A stretch of 64,000 bases of DNA from Massospora cicadina. Taxonomy: Eukaryota > Entomophthoromycota > Entomophthoromycetes > Entomophthorales > Entomophthoraceae. The notes beneath the pieces are model-generated. The model was not told the DNA's origin. It made no database searches and worked only from the letters and a program-made list of their open reading frames with translations. Within the stretch, counting starts at the first letter, position 1; the number at the start of each line of letters is the position of its first letter. Below are positions 31,721-43,794 of this stretch, piece after piece. Both the position numbers and the translations under genes were made by a program. The stretch is from contig JAKSZP010005281.1 of the NCBI GenBank assembly GCA_022478985.1, positions 248,001 to 312,000 on the forward strand. The letters are read 5' to 3'.

Positions 31721-31733
31721 TGAGGGAGGGGGA
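31721..31733 (+). promoter_or_regulatory. Polypurine tract of element C
   Basis: TGAGGGAGGGGGA directly precedes TGTATGACATT, a likely LTR start at 31734. An A-rich stretch lies upstream, as before LTR D2. Confidence 0.6.
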
Positions 31734-31819
31734 TGTATGACATTAGAAGTGAACGATCCATTAAATCTATTTGTGATCAAACGCTTGCAAGGGCTAGACC
31801 CACCTGAAGCCAAGTTCCT

Positions 31820-32703
31820 TTATACAGATGGTGAGCTTTGAGAGAATGTGACCAGGGGAAGAGAACTAAAAATGTCAGTACTAGCCAACATGATACTCCA
31901 GATCGGGGAGGAAAAAGTAGAAAAGGAAAAGGCAGTTGGCAAATAACCCAAATAATCCCAATATGGCACTGGGGCTGGAAGATTAGTTTTAAGTGCTAGC
32001 TGATGGGCTTCATCAAGGACGTTAAACATGTGGGCTGGCATGGAGCAAGGGATACTGGAAGGAGGTTACCAAATCATGCCCCCAATTAGAGCCATCAGAG
32101 GTAGATAGAAATGCTAAGCGCCAGAGACAAGGTAGTCATGAAATGAGCAAACATCATCCTGAAGGCAACGGCTGCGAGCTTCTTGATATTGGAAACAGAA
32201 TGATAATGGAAGTCAGTAGAGGCCAAAATTTTTGGTGGTCCAACTGCAAATGACTTGGCCCACAAAATAAAGAGCGTAGGATGCAACATCTCAATCTAAG
32301 AAGCTTGAGAAGTTGAGGTTTTCAAAGCCTCAGTATAGGCCTTGGTTACCCTGTTCCTTAAGTCTCTTTTTGGGAGCGCAAAATGTTCTTGATTCCTAAT
32401 AGTTAATTTGGATGAAAACACTGCTGGTTTATAATATTGTCCGAGCCAAAAAAGGAACTCTGCAAGCAAATTTGTCTGGTACAAAATAACAGACTTATAC
32501 TGGATGACATTGCTTCAATAGGCTTAATGAATACAATGGGATTATCTGCAAAAGAAGCCAAATCTAACAATGTTTTAAAGTCCAACTTGGGAATTGATAG
32601 AAGAGGGAGAATCAGCCGCAATTCATTCAAGTTGGTAGCTATTCTGGTTTCATCAGGATTAGATGCCATTTCCAGTAGTTCAGCGGAAGGACTACCTACA
32701 TGA
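31820..32703 (-). pseudogene. Unidentified minus-strand coding remnant
   Basis: Three consecutive minus-strand blocks share direction. From right: MASNPDETRIATNLNELRLI with LPLLSIPKLDFKTLLDLASF (32403-32669), then NLLAEFLFWLGQYYKPAVFS and a basic stretch (32296-32484, other frame), then SFAVGPPKILASTDFHYHSV (32095-32289). A frameshift near 32460 would join the first two. I do not recognise the product. It may be an antisense or inserted gene within the element C LTR. Coding is supported only by the length and continuity of the frames. Confidence 0.3.
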
Positions 32704-34168
32704 GCTCAACTTTAAGTATGGGTCCTATGGGGACCTTAAAAGAGATTTAAGTGAGCAGTACAACTCGTTAATTGTAAAAGGCGGGCATCTTCATCATAAA
32801 GTTTGTCCAGATAAAGCTGGTATCAGGAGTACACGAATTTGATTTATGAGCTGAACAAGCCAGGGAATTTCAGACTTTTTATAATAGTTAACATTATCCA
32901 CTTCAGTGTAGATTAAGCTCTATTTTACTCTAATTTTGGCACAATTTTAATTCATGAAATAAGCTCTTTATAAAGAAAAAAAATTCCAAGAATGATATGA
33001 GCAAAAAAGTTATTAAGAAAAAAATATCAAGAGAAAATATAATTAATCATGATTATTTTTGCTGCAGAAAAGACATTGACGATAGTAACCTCCTGCTAAG
33101 GATGAGGAAGTAGATCAAAGAATCAAGGATGGTGAATCAAGGTCCTGAAAATGACAAAGGGTTGTATGCCCTGACTGGGGGAAAACTGGATTTTCAGGAC
33201 TAGCATTGGCATTAACAAATTGACTAGGCTAGCATGGCAGTGGGTCATGAGGACCACACTATGAGGAGGTGGCAGCGAGGAATAAAGGAAGATGACTGCA
33301 GGATTAAGGTTGTCCTGAGCAGCGTTATGTGGAAAGGGCTGTGCTCCCGCTGGAAATTTAGAAGTATTTGACCTGACTTAAGGCGGCAATATCCTTTCCC
33401 AGAATTGTTCTTTCTTGAAATCTAGGCAAGAGGGTGTCATGTTGGTATTTTTTCCCACCTAACTAGCTACTAGGTTATCTGCTGGTTCACTGGGGGATAA
33501 GTCTCACTCGTGAATGAATCAGATATTGGTTGAATTCAATTTTGATTTAATAATGTCCAAGGAGTTTTGGGTAATTCGCCAGGTTCAATCTGTCAGTATC
33601 AATCTGTGTGAACGTTTAAGGTCTCATTTGAACATAGTTGCCAATATAACTGAGGCAACTGAAAGTTGATTATTTATTTTCTATTGGGTGCAACAGATGG
33701 GATCATTTGGGTTATATCACTAACTTATTGGGAATTTATTAAGCAGTTGTAAGGCGTGTGATGTTGCCTGCAACTAAAAAATTGATCAGTTGGTTCGTGA
33801 TCTGCTTTAATTGGTAAAGAGTTTCATTACCTAAGTAGGTCACTTGCCAAATATGGTTGCTTCGCTGTAATTGAGCAAAAATGTTAGGGACAAATTTTCT
33901 GGCTCTTTCCATTTAAAGGTCTCTTGGATGTCTGATGGAGAATTATTAGCCTGATGAAAAAGACCATTGCTGGGAAGAGAACTCACATGGAAACATAATA
34001 TCAATGGCTGCTGTTTCATGGCTGAGGCGTCAACTGAGGAGCTGATCGCCAAATTCTCCTATAAATTCCCTAGAATTTTATAGTAGTAAAGAAGATTAAA
34101 GACTGTACATTAGATTGTTTAGTAGTAATATGTTCTTATCATTTTCAGTTAATTTTTGTAGTACAATA
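32704..34168. other. No recognisable gene
   Basis: AT-rich sequence with one 70-codon minus frame (33840-34052) of unknown product. It might be the upstream part of the minus-strand remnant at 31820-32703. No repeat partner was found in the window. Confidence 0.4.
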
Positions 34169-34182
34169 ATTGTTAACTCTTT

Positions 34183-36113
34183 AATATTACTTTAATCTCT
34201 TTCTGCTTGGCATAAATTTCTGAGCCAAATTACACGAATTTATAAAACAAATTAAATTTGCCCATAGTAGTTTCTCTCTGATGTCCTCAGATTCTCTGCC
34301 AGCTGCTCCAGTGTGGAGCAGCGGCAAAACTCCCCCGCCATTTTATGTCCAGCAGGAAAACGCTCTAAGACTGGTTCACCCAGTCAATCCAAACCCATGG
34401 GCTGATTCATTCCACCCAAGGACCTGGATGCCCACCTTGCTCATACCCAAGCAGTACCACGCTGCCCCCTAGTGCTCCCCCAGAGCAACATGCGCTATGG
34501 CCTAAGGGTTGAATATGGGAAACTATCTCATACCATGACCAAGCCATTATTGAAATGGCACAGGTGGTGATGATACCCGCTGGATTTATCTATTTCCGCC
34601 CCATACAAGGGCTATTTTGACCTCAGCTTCACATGTGAAGCTGATGCTGCCACTGCAGCAACTGTGCCCCTGGTATTCCAGGGCACCCCTTTCCCCACAA
34701 CTTGGACTCAGCTCTCAGTGGACACCACTTTGGTGATCCAGTTTGATGGCCTGCCCACCCACCTCCCCTGAAGTGCTCCACCAGGAGCTGATGGACGCTT
34801 TGGCAGCCTATGGCTCCAACTTCATCTTATTTTTTGTGGTCTCAAATGGGGCCACATGACTTGCTGGGCCTCGGGCATATGCTTTGATAAGCCCTGAATT
34901 TAGTGAAATTTCAGCAGCAATTCCACTGCACACCGTTATTCCCTCAGCGCCTGACCATCCATTTTTGGCCCGCATCAAGAGCGGGTGAATGATCTGTCTG
35001 CCATGTTTTTGAGTTAGACCATTCAAAATGCAAGTGCACCTACTCAATCACTTCATATGGATCAGATGACTCATCCGCTGACCTCCAATCCAACGCCCAC
35101 CCTGTACAATTTCATGTATGGGGAACAATCCTACTTCCTCCACCCCCAAAGCCTGTTGCTGCAGCTACACCTGCAGCCACCAATCAGCTTCCTCCCCACC
35201 CCAATGCCATAAATAATTCCTCCAATCAAACATCAGATTGGATCCCAGTTTGATCCCATGTTTCCACAAATGAATCAAATAAACCTCAATTTTACGCTGA
35301 TTCCCCAATCCAATTCAACCAAAACCCATGGAAATATTAAATTAAATTGACAAATCATGTAACGTCGTTGAAGAACTGTCACTGTAAGTTGAGCGGCTCT
35401 GTAACGCAGAATGGGATGCAAAATTCCCGCCTTGGAAATATACCCCATAACCTAACGCCAAATCATTCTACAGCGACCACCAGCTTGCAGTAGAAGCAGC
35501 TGCCACACCAGATTGCCGTCCACTCCACAAAGCTGCCGCCAAATCTGTGGCTGCGCTTGCAGGAGGAATTTCGCCTCACGTTATCCCCAAAAATCTTACT
35601 GCACAAAGTAAGATCAACATGAAAACTTTACACAAAAACGTCACTGAAGCCATCCAGAACGTGGTAACAGTAGCAAGGAATCTGAAAGAAAAAATAACCT
35701 GAACCAACATTGCCACGTTTGTTAAACTCCCAGATGCTTAATTCAAAGCTGAAGGTGCTTTGGCCAAATACATCGTTGGCATTATTATGACTTTCAACTA
35801 TTTGGAAGTTCCAGTCATTAAGGATATTGAACCCCATACCGCTGATGCCCCACACCCTTACTATCTGCCTTAACACGCACCCTACTCTGGGATGAGATGG
35901 ATGCAGCCAAAGACGAGCCCCCCAATCCTCCCTCCCCGTCCACCATGGAGGGATAGCAGTATTTGCTGCCCACCTGGTTAGATATTTTGTTAGGTATGAT
36001 TCAATCGATCCATCCATTTTTGGCGTTTTGTTTGAATCATTATTTTTATTATTATTTTTAGTTTTAGTTCGGTAATGTCCATCCCCTGGTTGGCTTACCT
36101 CATTTTATAAATG
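34183..36113 (+). mobile_element. ORF1-only half-LINE retroposon, copy 2
   Basis: Flanked by the 14-bp repeat ATTGTTAACTCTTT (34169-34182 and 36114-36127). The 1931-bp unit has a roughly 95-bp leader, an ORF1 like copy 1 and a short 3' region without ORF2. The 3' end has no clear A-tract, unlike copy 1. The matching size and gene content of two copies with independent duplications support a distinct non-autonomous family. Confidence 0.72.
34281..35960 (+). pseudogene. LINE-type ORF1 protein of half-LINE copy 2
   Basis: Starts at ATG 34281 (MSSDSLPAAPVWSSG). Later blocks: YFDLSFTCEADAATAATVPL, TTLVIQFDGLPTHLP near 34725-34765, DHPFLARIKSG and a knuckle CLPCFELDHSKCKC near 34995-35040 after correcting one extra T. 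The C-terminal blocks near 35640-35870 read VTVARNLKEKI, LAKYIVGIIMTFNYLEVPVI and IEPHTADAPHPYYLP. Each block matches copy 1 in order. A proline-rich stretch lies between knuckle and C-terminal part. Several frameshifts and stops. Confidence 0.7.
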
Positions 36114-36478
36114 ATTGTTAACTCTTTTTTGTAAAAAAGGAGTAAGGATTGGATATCCTTAGAAGAGAAGCAGACTTTTTCAGTAGATCTCTGCCAACTC
36201 AGCGTGACAGGAACTAAGGCAAGGAACCTCTGAATTTGAATAAGGGTTTAGTTCATCTGGGATAGGGAAGAAGTCCCTAATTGTCAATATAATCAATATT
36301 TTGTGGATCATTCCAAGTTTAGCGTTAAGCCACATCTGGTTTATCTATTTAAATACAGATAATCAGCCTTATACTATCGCCCATCTTCTATAACTATCAA
36401 GCAACACAATTTATGCATATAACTGAACCTGTGCAGTTAACTTCTGGAAACAACGATCTAGAAAACCAGATTTTAACA

Positions 36479-36901
36479 GGTGGTTTTTGTTGAAGTTGTC
36501 AGCAAGCTTTTTAGGGTAGAATTCTCCAGCTTGGATTGTTGCCTGCCTCAGTAGAAGTTCCCAAATTATAAGAAAGAAACACAACTTGACCAGAAGAGTC
36601 ATATTTATATAAATAAGCCTATTGAGCTTTCAAATGGTTGATATACTGTAAGAACTAGCGAAATATTGATGGTCTTTTGGACAAACTTCTTCCCAATTAT
36701 ACACGTAGGATTTATTTTATCAATCGTGCAATCATTATAATCTACATTGGTCAATATTGGAGGTGTGATGTTGCAACTTTTATAATCAGGCCGCATCATA
36801 AAAGGCTTTTAACTGCACTTAAATTTATTTTTACTAGCTATTTTTTATTGTGTTTTTGGAATTGGTCTCAGGGACCAATTTGCCTTATACTTAAGAAATA
36901 A
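36479..36901. other. Internal sequence homologous to element H leader
   Basis: Follows the LTR end at 36478 and matches 16491-16760 at the DNA level and in short encoded stretches on both strands. A 74-codon plus frame (36677-36901) starts MDKLLPNYTRRIYFINR. It implies a third gypsy internal region after the LTR, so the tandem arrangement D1-H-D2-C-LTR continues here. Function unknown. Confidence 0.5.
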
Positions 36902-37936
36902 GAGAGCAATGTTTCATTCAGGCAAAGCATGGATTTTGATTATTAGGTGATCTGAAGTTAGATCAAACTCCGTTAAGGCTTACTTAAAAAATTCTTTTAA
37001 CTGTTGTCAATTTCAGATTAGCTCTAGAGTTAGTACTGATGACTTTAGGAAATAAATTAGAGACTTTTAAAGTATAAAAGTGATCCTATTTGGAATTTTA
37101 CATAGTATGTATTCTAAGATATTTGAACCAACTTGAGTGTCACTGCCTAACAAGCCAATTTATATAAATCCCAACGTGAATTCTAGTATCTCTAAAGTAT
37201 TTGTATTTATTAAGATCCTTTTTTATACTTTAAAGTTTTTGGATTAGATCTCTGAGGACTTAAATATTAAACAATCATTCTTGACATCTTATCGCCCACA
37301 GTTTAATACTCAGACAGTTTAAGGTAACAAGTCTTTAAGCAATAGTTAGTGTTATATTATAAATTAAACAAGACAAATGGGTGGTCTTTTTATAAAATAT
37401 GTTTTCTCTATAACTAAAAATTGTTTATTTCATATATCCCAGAAAGCTAACTATGGATTGATTCCAAATTGGAAGCCTATTAATATATTTGCCTAAATCC
37501 CCATGAGGAGAAACTGAGTTTCAAAAATACATATAATGAAAAAGAGTGGTGGGTCAAAATAATTGAAATGTACTGCACCTACTATATTATTTAACAAAAC
37601 TCATCTTTAATAAAACACACATTATAGGTAATAATTTTAGCATTAATACTTGTTATGTATAGCTTCAAGTACCTTTTTAAGCATTTATACATAAGCAAAG
37701 GGACCCTAAAAATGGATGAAGCTCATGAATATAGCTTACCACTTGGAACTTTTTCATTAAGGAAGACCCATAGTATGAGACATTATGTTGGTACATAGAG
37801 ATAGTACCTCACTACCCCAACAGCAGGTATATCTGCTCATCCACTTGATAAAGGTCACGATTAAGAGTATAAGGCTAAAGAAATGGTAGGTCATAGATTT
37901 TTATAGTAAATATCAAAGTGATTTAAATTATGAAAT
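36902..37936. other. AT-rich sequence, no gene seen
   Basis: No open frame above 60 codons and no repeat partner. It is probably the decayed continuation of the 36.5-kb internal region, and it carries the left target duplication of LINE1 copy 2 at its right edge. Confidence 0.4.
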
Positions 37937-38059
37937 GCTATCCAAATAATGATTTAATTTAATTTATTGCAAGGAAGGCTGACCAGGGGATGGACACTTC
38001 TGAATGTCAACCCAAAAGAAATGAAACTTAGTAACAGGGGAGGCACCCCAGAGAAGCGA

Positions 38060-41000
38060 TGCTATCTTTTGTTGCCAGCGGGAACGCCACTATGGGGAGG
38101 GGGAGGGAACGTGTAAAGGGGCCATAACCACAATCGAACACATGTGGAGGAAAGGGTCCAATTTGATGAACCAAACTGGGAACCAGGAGGAGACCAGCTG
38201 ATGGCGACGCGGTGGGAATACCCAAACATCCACGCCTGAAAGTGGTCTACCAAATGGTACCAGAATCTGTGGACAGCTTCTGGGAGGGTGGGATGGGGCC
38301 TGCTATGGCATCCAAGTCAATCATGTGGATAGTCCACATGGCGATTGTGACCACCAGAGCATGGAGGGAGGGTGAAAGGGGGGATACCATGGATATAGCA
38401 AACATATCTCTTGACATACTGAAGAATTGTGTTTGATCCTGGCCAAGCAGACGTTGAACTTCGCGCCATATCACTTTAGAGGTAGGACACTTCTCCAAGC
38501 GGTGGAACAGCGTTCCATACTGGCCACACATGACGCAGGATGAGTGTAAAGCGTTAGAGCGCTCAGCTGTATGGTACACCCACCTCAGGCAGCGCCACAC
38601 ATGGGAACGTATTTTAGGCTGCAGCAGAGGGTGGTGTGCGTATTTCCAGATAGTCTTTTGGGTCTCAATGGAATAAGGGATGTCCATCATGTCCAGGTAG
38701 TCCACCCTGGATAGGACATGGGGCCGTGTGGGGATCAAGCCATCTTGAATGGGTACCCCTGTACCTCCTGTGTGAACTGAGGAGAGGGGCGGCCTCTCTG
38801 GGCTGTGTGTCCACTAATACGAATTCTCCACTCAGTGCTCCACATGGAGAGGAGGATTCATTTGTAGTGGGTTTTAGTACCGTGAGGACCTGTGGCTGAT
38901 GGGTGGGAAGCCAGATATTTCATCAAGGAGTGAGGGTTCAATGGATTGTTAAGGCCCAGGGCACGGGAGAAGTTGGAGCGGGCTGCGCGGGACCAGTGTT
39001 GGGAGGGGAGTGTAGGGGCGGTGGCGGCCACAATCCAGGTGCCCAGGATCTTGGCAGCATGGGCTTTAAAGATGAGCAGGCCCATGCCACCATGACAACG
39101 AGGGCCAAACATGACCTCAAGCCGCACTGGCGGTGGGCGGCCTGACCATAGCCACCCTTGTAGGAGGGCATACATAGATTTGAAAAAACCCAGGGAGAAG
39201 GCTATTGCATGGGCTCCAAACCAGACTTTGGAGAGGAGCATAGAGTTGGCTAAGACAACCCTGCCAGTAAGGGAAGTAGGGTGGGCTCTGAGGGAGGCGA
39301 TACGCTTCGTCACATTGTCTAGAATAGGACTTTCCATCACTGCTGAGGCATACCCGCCTGCCTCCACCCACACGCCCAGATGGCGGACAGGCCCTATGGT
39401 AGGCCGTGGCACAAAGGGGAGCACAAGTGGGGCGGTGTGGGGTGAGCAGTGAAGGCGAGCATGTGTGCAAGCAGATGGGCTGGGCTGGGCATTGGTCACT
39501 GGGGCCCAGCAGGTTTGATACCAACCAAGGAGGATGATTTCGGTTTTGGAAGCATTCAGTGCAGCATTACTTACCCAGGAATACTCCTGTATGAGAGCTT
39601 CAAGCGCGCGTGCATCTTGATTATTAGACACCCCGACCACACAGTCATCTGCAAACGCCATCATCTTGACTGGGGCTTGGCCTGGTACATGGACCCCAGT
39701 GAGGTGGGCATTCACATTTTGAAGTAGTGGGTCAAGGCTGAAGTTGTATAAGAGTGGGCTAAGGGGGTCCCCTTGGCGTAGGCCCCTTTGAGGGCGGACT
39801 ACTTCCGTTAGAAAGCCAGGGCCATGCACTGCCATTGTTGCAGATTCTGTGAGCAGCATTACCCAGTTGATGAAGTGAGGGGGCAAGCGGAATTGATGGA
39901 GGCAGGCCCTGATATATTCCCAGTTTACTCTATCATAGGCCTTCTGTTGGTCCAAAAATACGAGTGCCCCAGAGGCTGTGGACTGGCATGCGTTAGCCAC
40001 AGAGTGCACGTTGTCCCAAATCGACCTTCTGGGTATGAAACCAAACTGTTTTGGGGAGATGGTGGCAGAAGCTACAGTCCCTTAACGGTTAGCCATGATT
40101 CTAGTTAAAATTTTTGTATCCATGTTAGTTAAAGAGATAAAGGCGCCAGTTGTCTAGGTCTAGCTTATCCCCTTTCTTGAAGAGTGTGACGGTGAAAGCC
40201 TCTTCCCTCCTGGTAGAAGGCGCGTATCCAGAAGGCTCTGGTTAAGGAGGCAAGCAGCAGTGGGGATATATATTTGAAGTACTTTTTAAAGGAACTCATA
40301 CAGAATGCCATCAGGTCCTGGGCATTTCCGATTTGGTGCACCGCGGATAGGCTGACCAGAGTTCATTTAGAGTAATCAAATTCATTAATTCCATTTATTG
40401 GGAAATGGTGCGGATGTGAGTGCTGTTAAGAAATTTCGCCACTTCAGCTGGCTGAATTGGATTGGATCAGTACGGCTTGGAGTGATACTTTTATATTTCA
40501 ATTGCCACTTCGGCTGGCATATCTTTGACAGAATCATCCAATATCCACACCTGTGTGCAGGCCACGCTCTGGCACAGTGCAAAGATTTATATAAAAAAAT
40601 ATGCGGTGCACGTGCCACCCTCTGTAATGTGTTTGGCCCTGTACTGAACACAAACCTGATGTTTGTGTTGCCTTTTGAGTGCGTTGAGGTTGGCGGCTGC
40701 TTCCACCCACTTCTGGCCCCAATCAGGGCTGTAGCCTGTGGCCGGAATGTTAGACTCCAGGTGTGCCAACTCTTCCAGAGCGCGCAAGATGATGGCTGAT
40801 GCAGCTCATGAGCGTCGGGAGGAGAGGTGGCAAGTGTGGTGGATGGTATCCTCTTTGAAGGCTGACCATGTAGAAATTGGGTCCACACAAAACGTTGTAA
40901 TAAACTCTTTTGCTGAAGTTGCTGATTCCACCCAAGTGGAAAATCCTGGTGACGCAAGTTCAGGTGGGTGGAGTTTGCACCAATGCGGGGCCTTAGCCAC

Positions 41001-41714
41001 TGTGACAGGTGAGTGGTAGGTTATCAAGACCAGCCGGTGGTCAGAGAATTCAATTTTTGTTGTTTGGAAGTGGGAAATGTGAGATCAAAATTTCGCCAGC
41101 GTGAGGATAAGGTTTATGTGGGTCATGGACCTTAATTGGCCGTTGTGGATGTGGGGGCGCGTCATGTTTTCAAGCAGCGGGGCTTGCCATGGCAGCGCAT
41201 CTAATAACCCAAGGGTGGCCTTTAGAACGCGTAGTTCTACATGACCCTGGGGGCGTGGGAGGAGGAAGGCCAACGGTCCGTGGGTGTGTTTAGCCAACAG
41301 TTCATTTTGCTGACTACAAAAGGGTCAGGGGGTACCGGAAGGGATTTGACCAAAGAGAAAAATCTCCGACGCTCTCATGCACAGGTCAGGGAATAAATGT
41401 TGACAATAGCATGCGCCACGTTGGCCCACAAGAAATTAACAATGAGGACTCAGCCATTGAGGAAGGATTCCAATAATAAAAATTTAAAAAAATTGTTTTT
41501 CCAAACTAGCACCCCACAGTGCTCCAACCAGAAGGATAAGGAAGGGAGGAGCATGGTTTTCCAAGTGTCCTCAGAACTTCGTGGACAGTGGGTTTCCTGG
41601 ATGGCCAGGATGTCCACGGGTAAATATTTGTAAAAAACTCAGTTTCCTAGCCCAGGATGGCGAGGCCTTGAGTCCGGTGATATTCAACATCCCTAAAGTG
41701 AAGGCTTCCCCCAT
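38060..41714 (-). pseudogene. ORF2 (endonuclease, RT, zinc knuckle) of LINE1 copy 2
   Basis: Starts MGEAFTLGMLNITGLKAS at 41714. The endonuclease region has the CGA codon where copy 1 has TGA. The RT is open for 383 codons (38858-40009): ALVFLDQQKAYDRVNWEYI, QRGLRQGDPLSPLLYNFSL, MMAFADDCVVGVSN. The C-terminal block (38247-38738) includes CVMCGQYGTLFHRLEKC. A stop and a frameshift separate RT fingers from palm near 40085-40200. Same protein as copy 1, also inactive. Confidence 0.88.
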
Positions 41715-41720
41715 CGCACC

Positions 41721-43131
41721 TTAGGTGCGAGGGGGTGGGCACCTGGGCTTATCAGCCTCCTCTGGATCCCCACGGGCCTTCACAGCAGTGTGGGTGCTTG
41801 TGGCAATGCTATCAGTAGTTTTGTTAATTTTATCAGACAGGTTTGCGTTGGCTTTTGCCTTCACTTTTTGTTTCCCCAACAATGAATGAATTTTTTGCGG
41901 TGAGGATGAGTTTGGTGCACCAACATTTGGGTCAAAAAAAATCTTCAGGTAGGTTGGAGACCAAGTTGGTTTCAATTGGGGCTTGGTTGCAAAGGTTGGG
42001 TGAGATCAAGTCGCCCATTGGATCCTCAGATTGGGTGGCCCAATTGGCATGGGCTTCCCAATCTGATTGGTTGAGGTATTCCCGAGTTGCTTCTGCTATA
42101 AAGGTTTTGATGTCCTCCTGGCATTGTGAGTATGGGATAGCGTAGGTGACTTTGGCCACTTCCTTGGCCGCGGCCCTGTGGGCCTGTTTAGCCTTCTTTC
42201 ACTCTTGAGGGGAGATAGGCTTTACTAGTAAGTAGCAGCCTTGTGCTCCCCACGGGAAAGCCTCTTTGGTACTGGTGGTTGGTTCATAGTGCGCCTCCCC
42301 ACTGGCCATGGCCGCTGAGGGGTGCTCTTGGAATGTGATGCCCTCCTTGGTGGGGCATGCATGTGCCTTATGGCCAAACTCGTCACAGTGGGTGCAGATG
42401 GGGGGTGCGCTGTCTACGGTTACCTGGAAAGGGTGGGTGGTATGCCCTTTGATATTAATATAAGTGGAGTGTAGGATCTGAGTTAGGTCCTTCACGATCT
42501 CCTTGGTTGGAGTCAGAACTGCAATTGCTTTGCCAGTGCACAGGTGTGGCATCAGCGTAAAGCATTGCATCTTGAAGGATTGTATTTCACCATATATGAT
42601 GAGACCATTTTTCAGGTTGTGCTCCAGAATAGCATGCTTGACTGTAGTGGGCAAAAAGTTGAACGTGAGGAAAATTTGGTTGAATTTTATCCATCTGGTG
42701 CATTTTGTTTTGATGACCTGTTGCCCTTTGGGGAGGTTGATCACTATGCATACCACAGCAGCTTCGTCTGCTGCCTCCTTGTTTTCAAAACTGAGGTCCA
42801 GCCAACTGCATGACATGGAGTGAGGTGCGATGTACACCACAGTTGGGAAAAAAGTGTGCACATCCCCACAAACTTTTTCCAATAAAGCTGTTTGTTGGAT
42901 ATCCAGAAACACCTGGACTCCGTATTCCACAGATAAGAGTGGTTGAGAGTGCGGTGTGTTGATGTACTGGTTACATTGCGCCTGCCAAGCAAGGATTTCT
43001 GGGGAAATAGTGACCGCCAGTTTTTTACTTTTTTCTATTCCACCAGTTTCTCCGGGGCATTTTCAAACATTGGATGTCGTGGGCCTACCACCTGTGCCTC
43101 TTACCTTAATTGCCCAACTGCTCCCTGACAT
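41721..43131 (-). pseudogene. ORF1 of LINE1 copy 2
   Basis: ATG at 43131; codon 23 (43065-43063) is TGA, exactly as in copy 1. The following 243-codon open segment (42199-42930) reads LNQIFLTFNFLPTTVKHAIL-like sequence and a knuckle CTHCDEFGHKAHAC. Another open segment (41932-42159) covers the Asn/Asp-rich tail, with breaks between. The ORF1 stop TAA at 41723-41721 is six bases before the ORF2 ATG at 41714. Confidence 0.85.
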
Positions 43132-43244
43132 GGGCGCAGACTAATCTCCTCTGTGAGATTATCAAACTAGATTCAGACTTGAATTTCATAAGTTGCAAAA
43201 GTGATTGCAATGAGAGAGAAAAGTGTCGCTATCCAAATAATGAT

Positions 43245-43790
43245 GGTACTTGTGAATTAGTATAGATTCTTGAAGATACAGTAAAATTTATTATATAGAG
43301 TTACTATAAAGTTCACAATTAAAATTGGTGGGGTGGTTTTGTACTATATAGAGTTTTTAACTCACAATTAATATCAAGTATTGATATTAATAGACTTTCT
43401 CTCAATAAGTATAAAATAGGTCTTTATGTAATTTCTAGCATTGATACCCCTATGACTTTTCTTCTCAGAACTTTGACTAATTTTCCCCTGAGCTCCAGTA
43501 TAATGTCTCTAAACTTTCTAACATCATATCTGTCATCATGATATGATTACTTTAAGTGGGAAAGGCAATTTAGGGGATTGCCAATTCAGTATAAGAAAAG
43601 AATATATGACAAAAAATAAAAGAAGAGATACTTAAAAAAGAAGGCAAATCCACTTCTGCTTTCAGTTGGTTCTGATAGGATTATGGAATAGAGAGTAATG
43701 CTCAGGGAAGTAATTATGCCAAGACAGAGCATTAATGAAGAAAAGGATCTGTGGAAAGCAACCAGATAAGGAACCTGGAGTTAATCATCC
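43245..43790. other. AT-rich sequence, no gene seen
   Basis: Continuation of the target of LINE1 copy 2. No open frame and no recognisable repeat. Confidence 0.4.
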
Positions 43791-43794
43791 TTTG

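Larger units (their letters stand above)
26027..31733 (+). mobile_element. Element C: decayed Ty3/gypsy internal region
   Basis: Order is primer site, Gag with zinc knuckle, protease, RT, RNase H, integrase and polypurine tract, all plus strand and all heavily mutated. The 5' LTR is D2; the 3' LTR starts at 31734. Three tag insertions (27455, 29337, 31499) interrupt it. Most domains are readable only across several frames, so it is older than A and F. Confidence 0.82.
31734..36478 (+). repeat. 3' LTR of element C, interrupted by a half-LINE
   Basis: Starts TGTATGACATT after the polypurine tract and ends AACA at 36478. Its last 205 bp match the R-U5 of D2, but the long U3 (31734 to about 36270, minus the half-LINE at 34183-36113 and one 14-bp duplication) does not match D1 or D2. 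It is therefore either a recombinant LTR or contains further unrecognised insertions. Confidence 0.45.
37954..43227 (-). mobile_element. LINE1 copy 2: full-length L1-like retrotransposon
   Basis: 5274 bp between perfect 17-bp duplications GCTATCCAAATAATGAT (37937-37953 and 43228-43244). It aligns end to end with copy 1 on the same strand at roughly 85-90% identity by eye. The 3' tail is AATAAATTAAATTAA. The perfect duplication and less eroded RT frame suggest an age similar to or younger than copy 1. Confidence 0.95.

Noticed and set aside
35628..36017. 129-codon minus-strand ORF
   Set aside because: It is antisense to the ORF1 C-terminal blocks of half-LINE copy 2, which match copy 1 in order on the plus strand.
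43330..43510. Possible mitochondrial insert, as reading TGA as Trp gives a hydrophobic peptide
   Set aside because: TAA and TAG stops remain frequent and no mitochondrial protein motif is readable.
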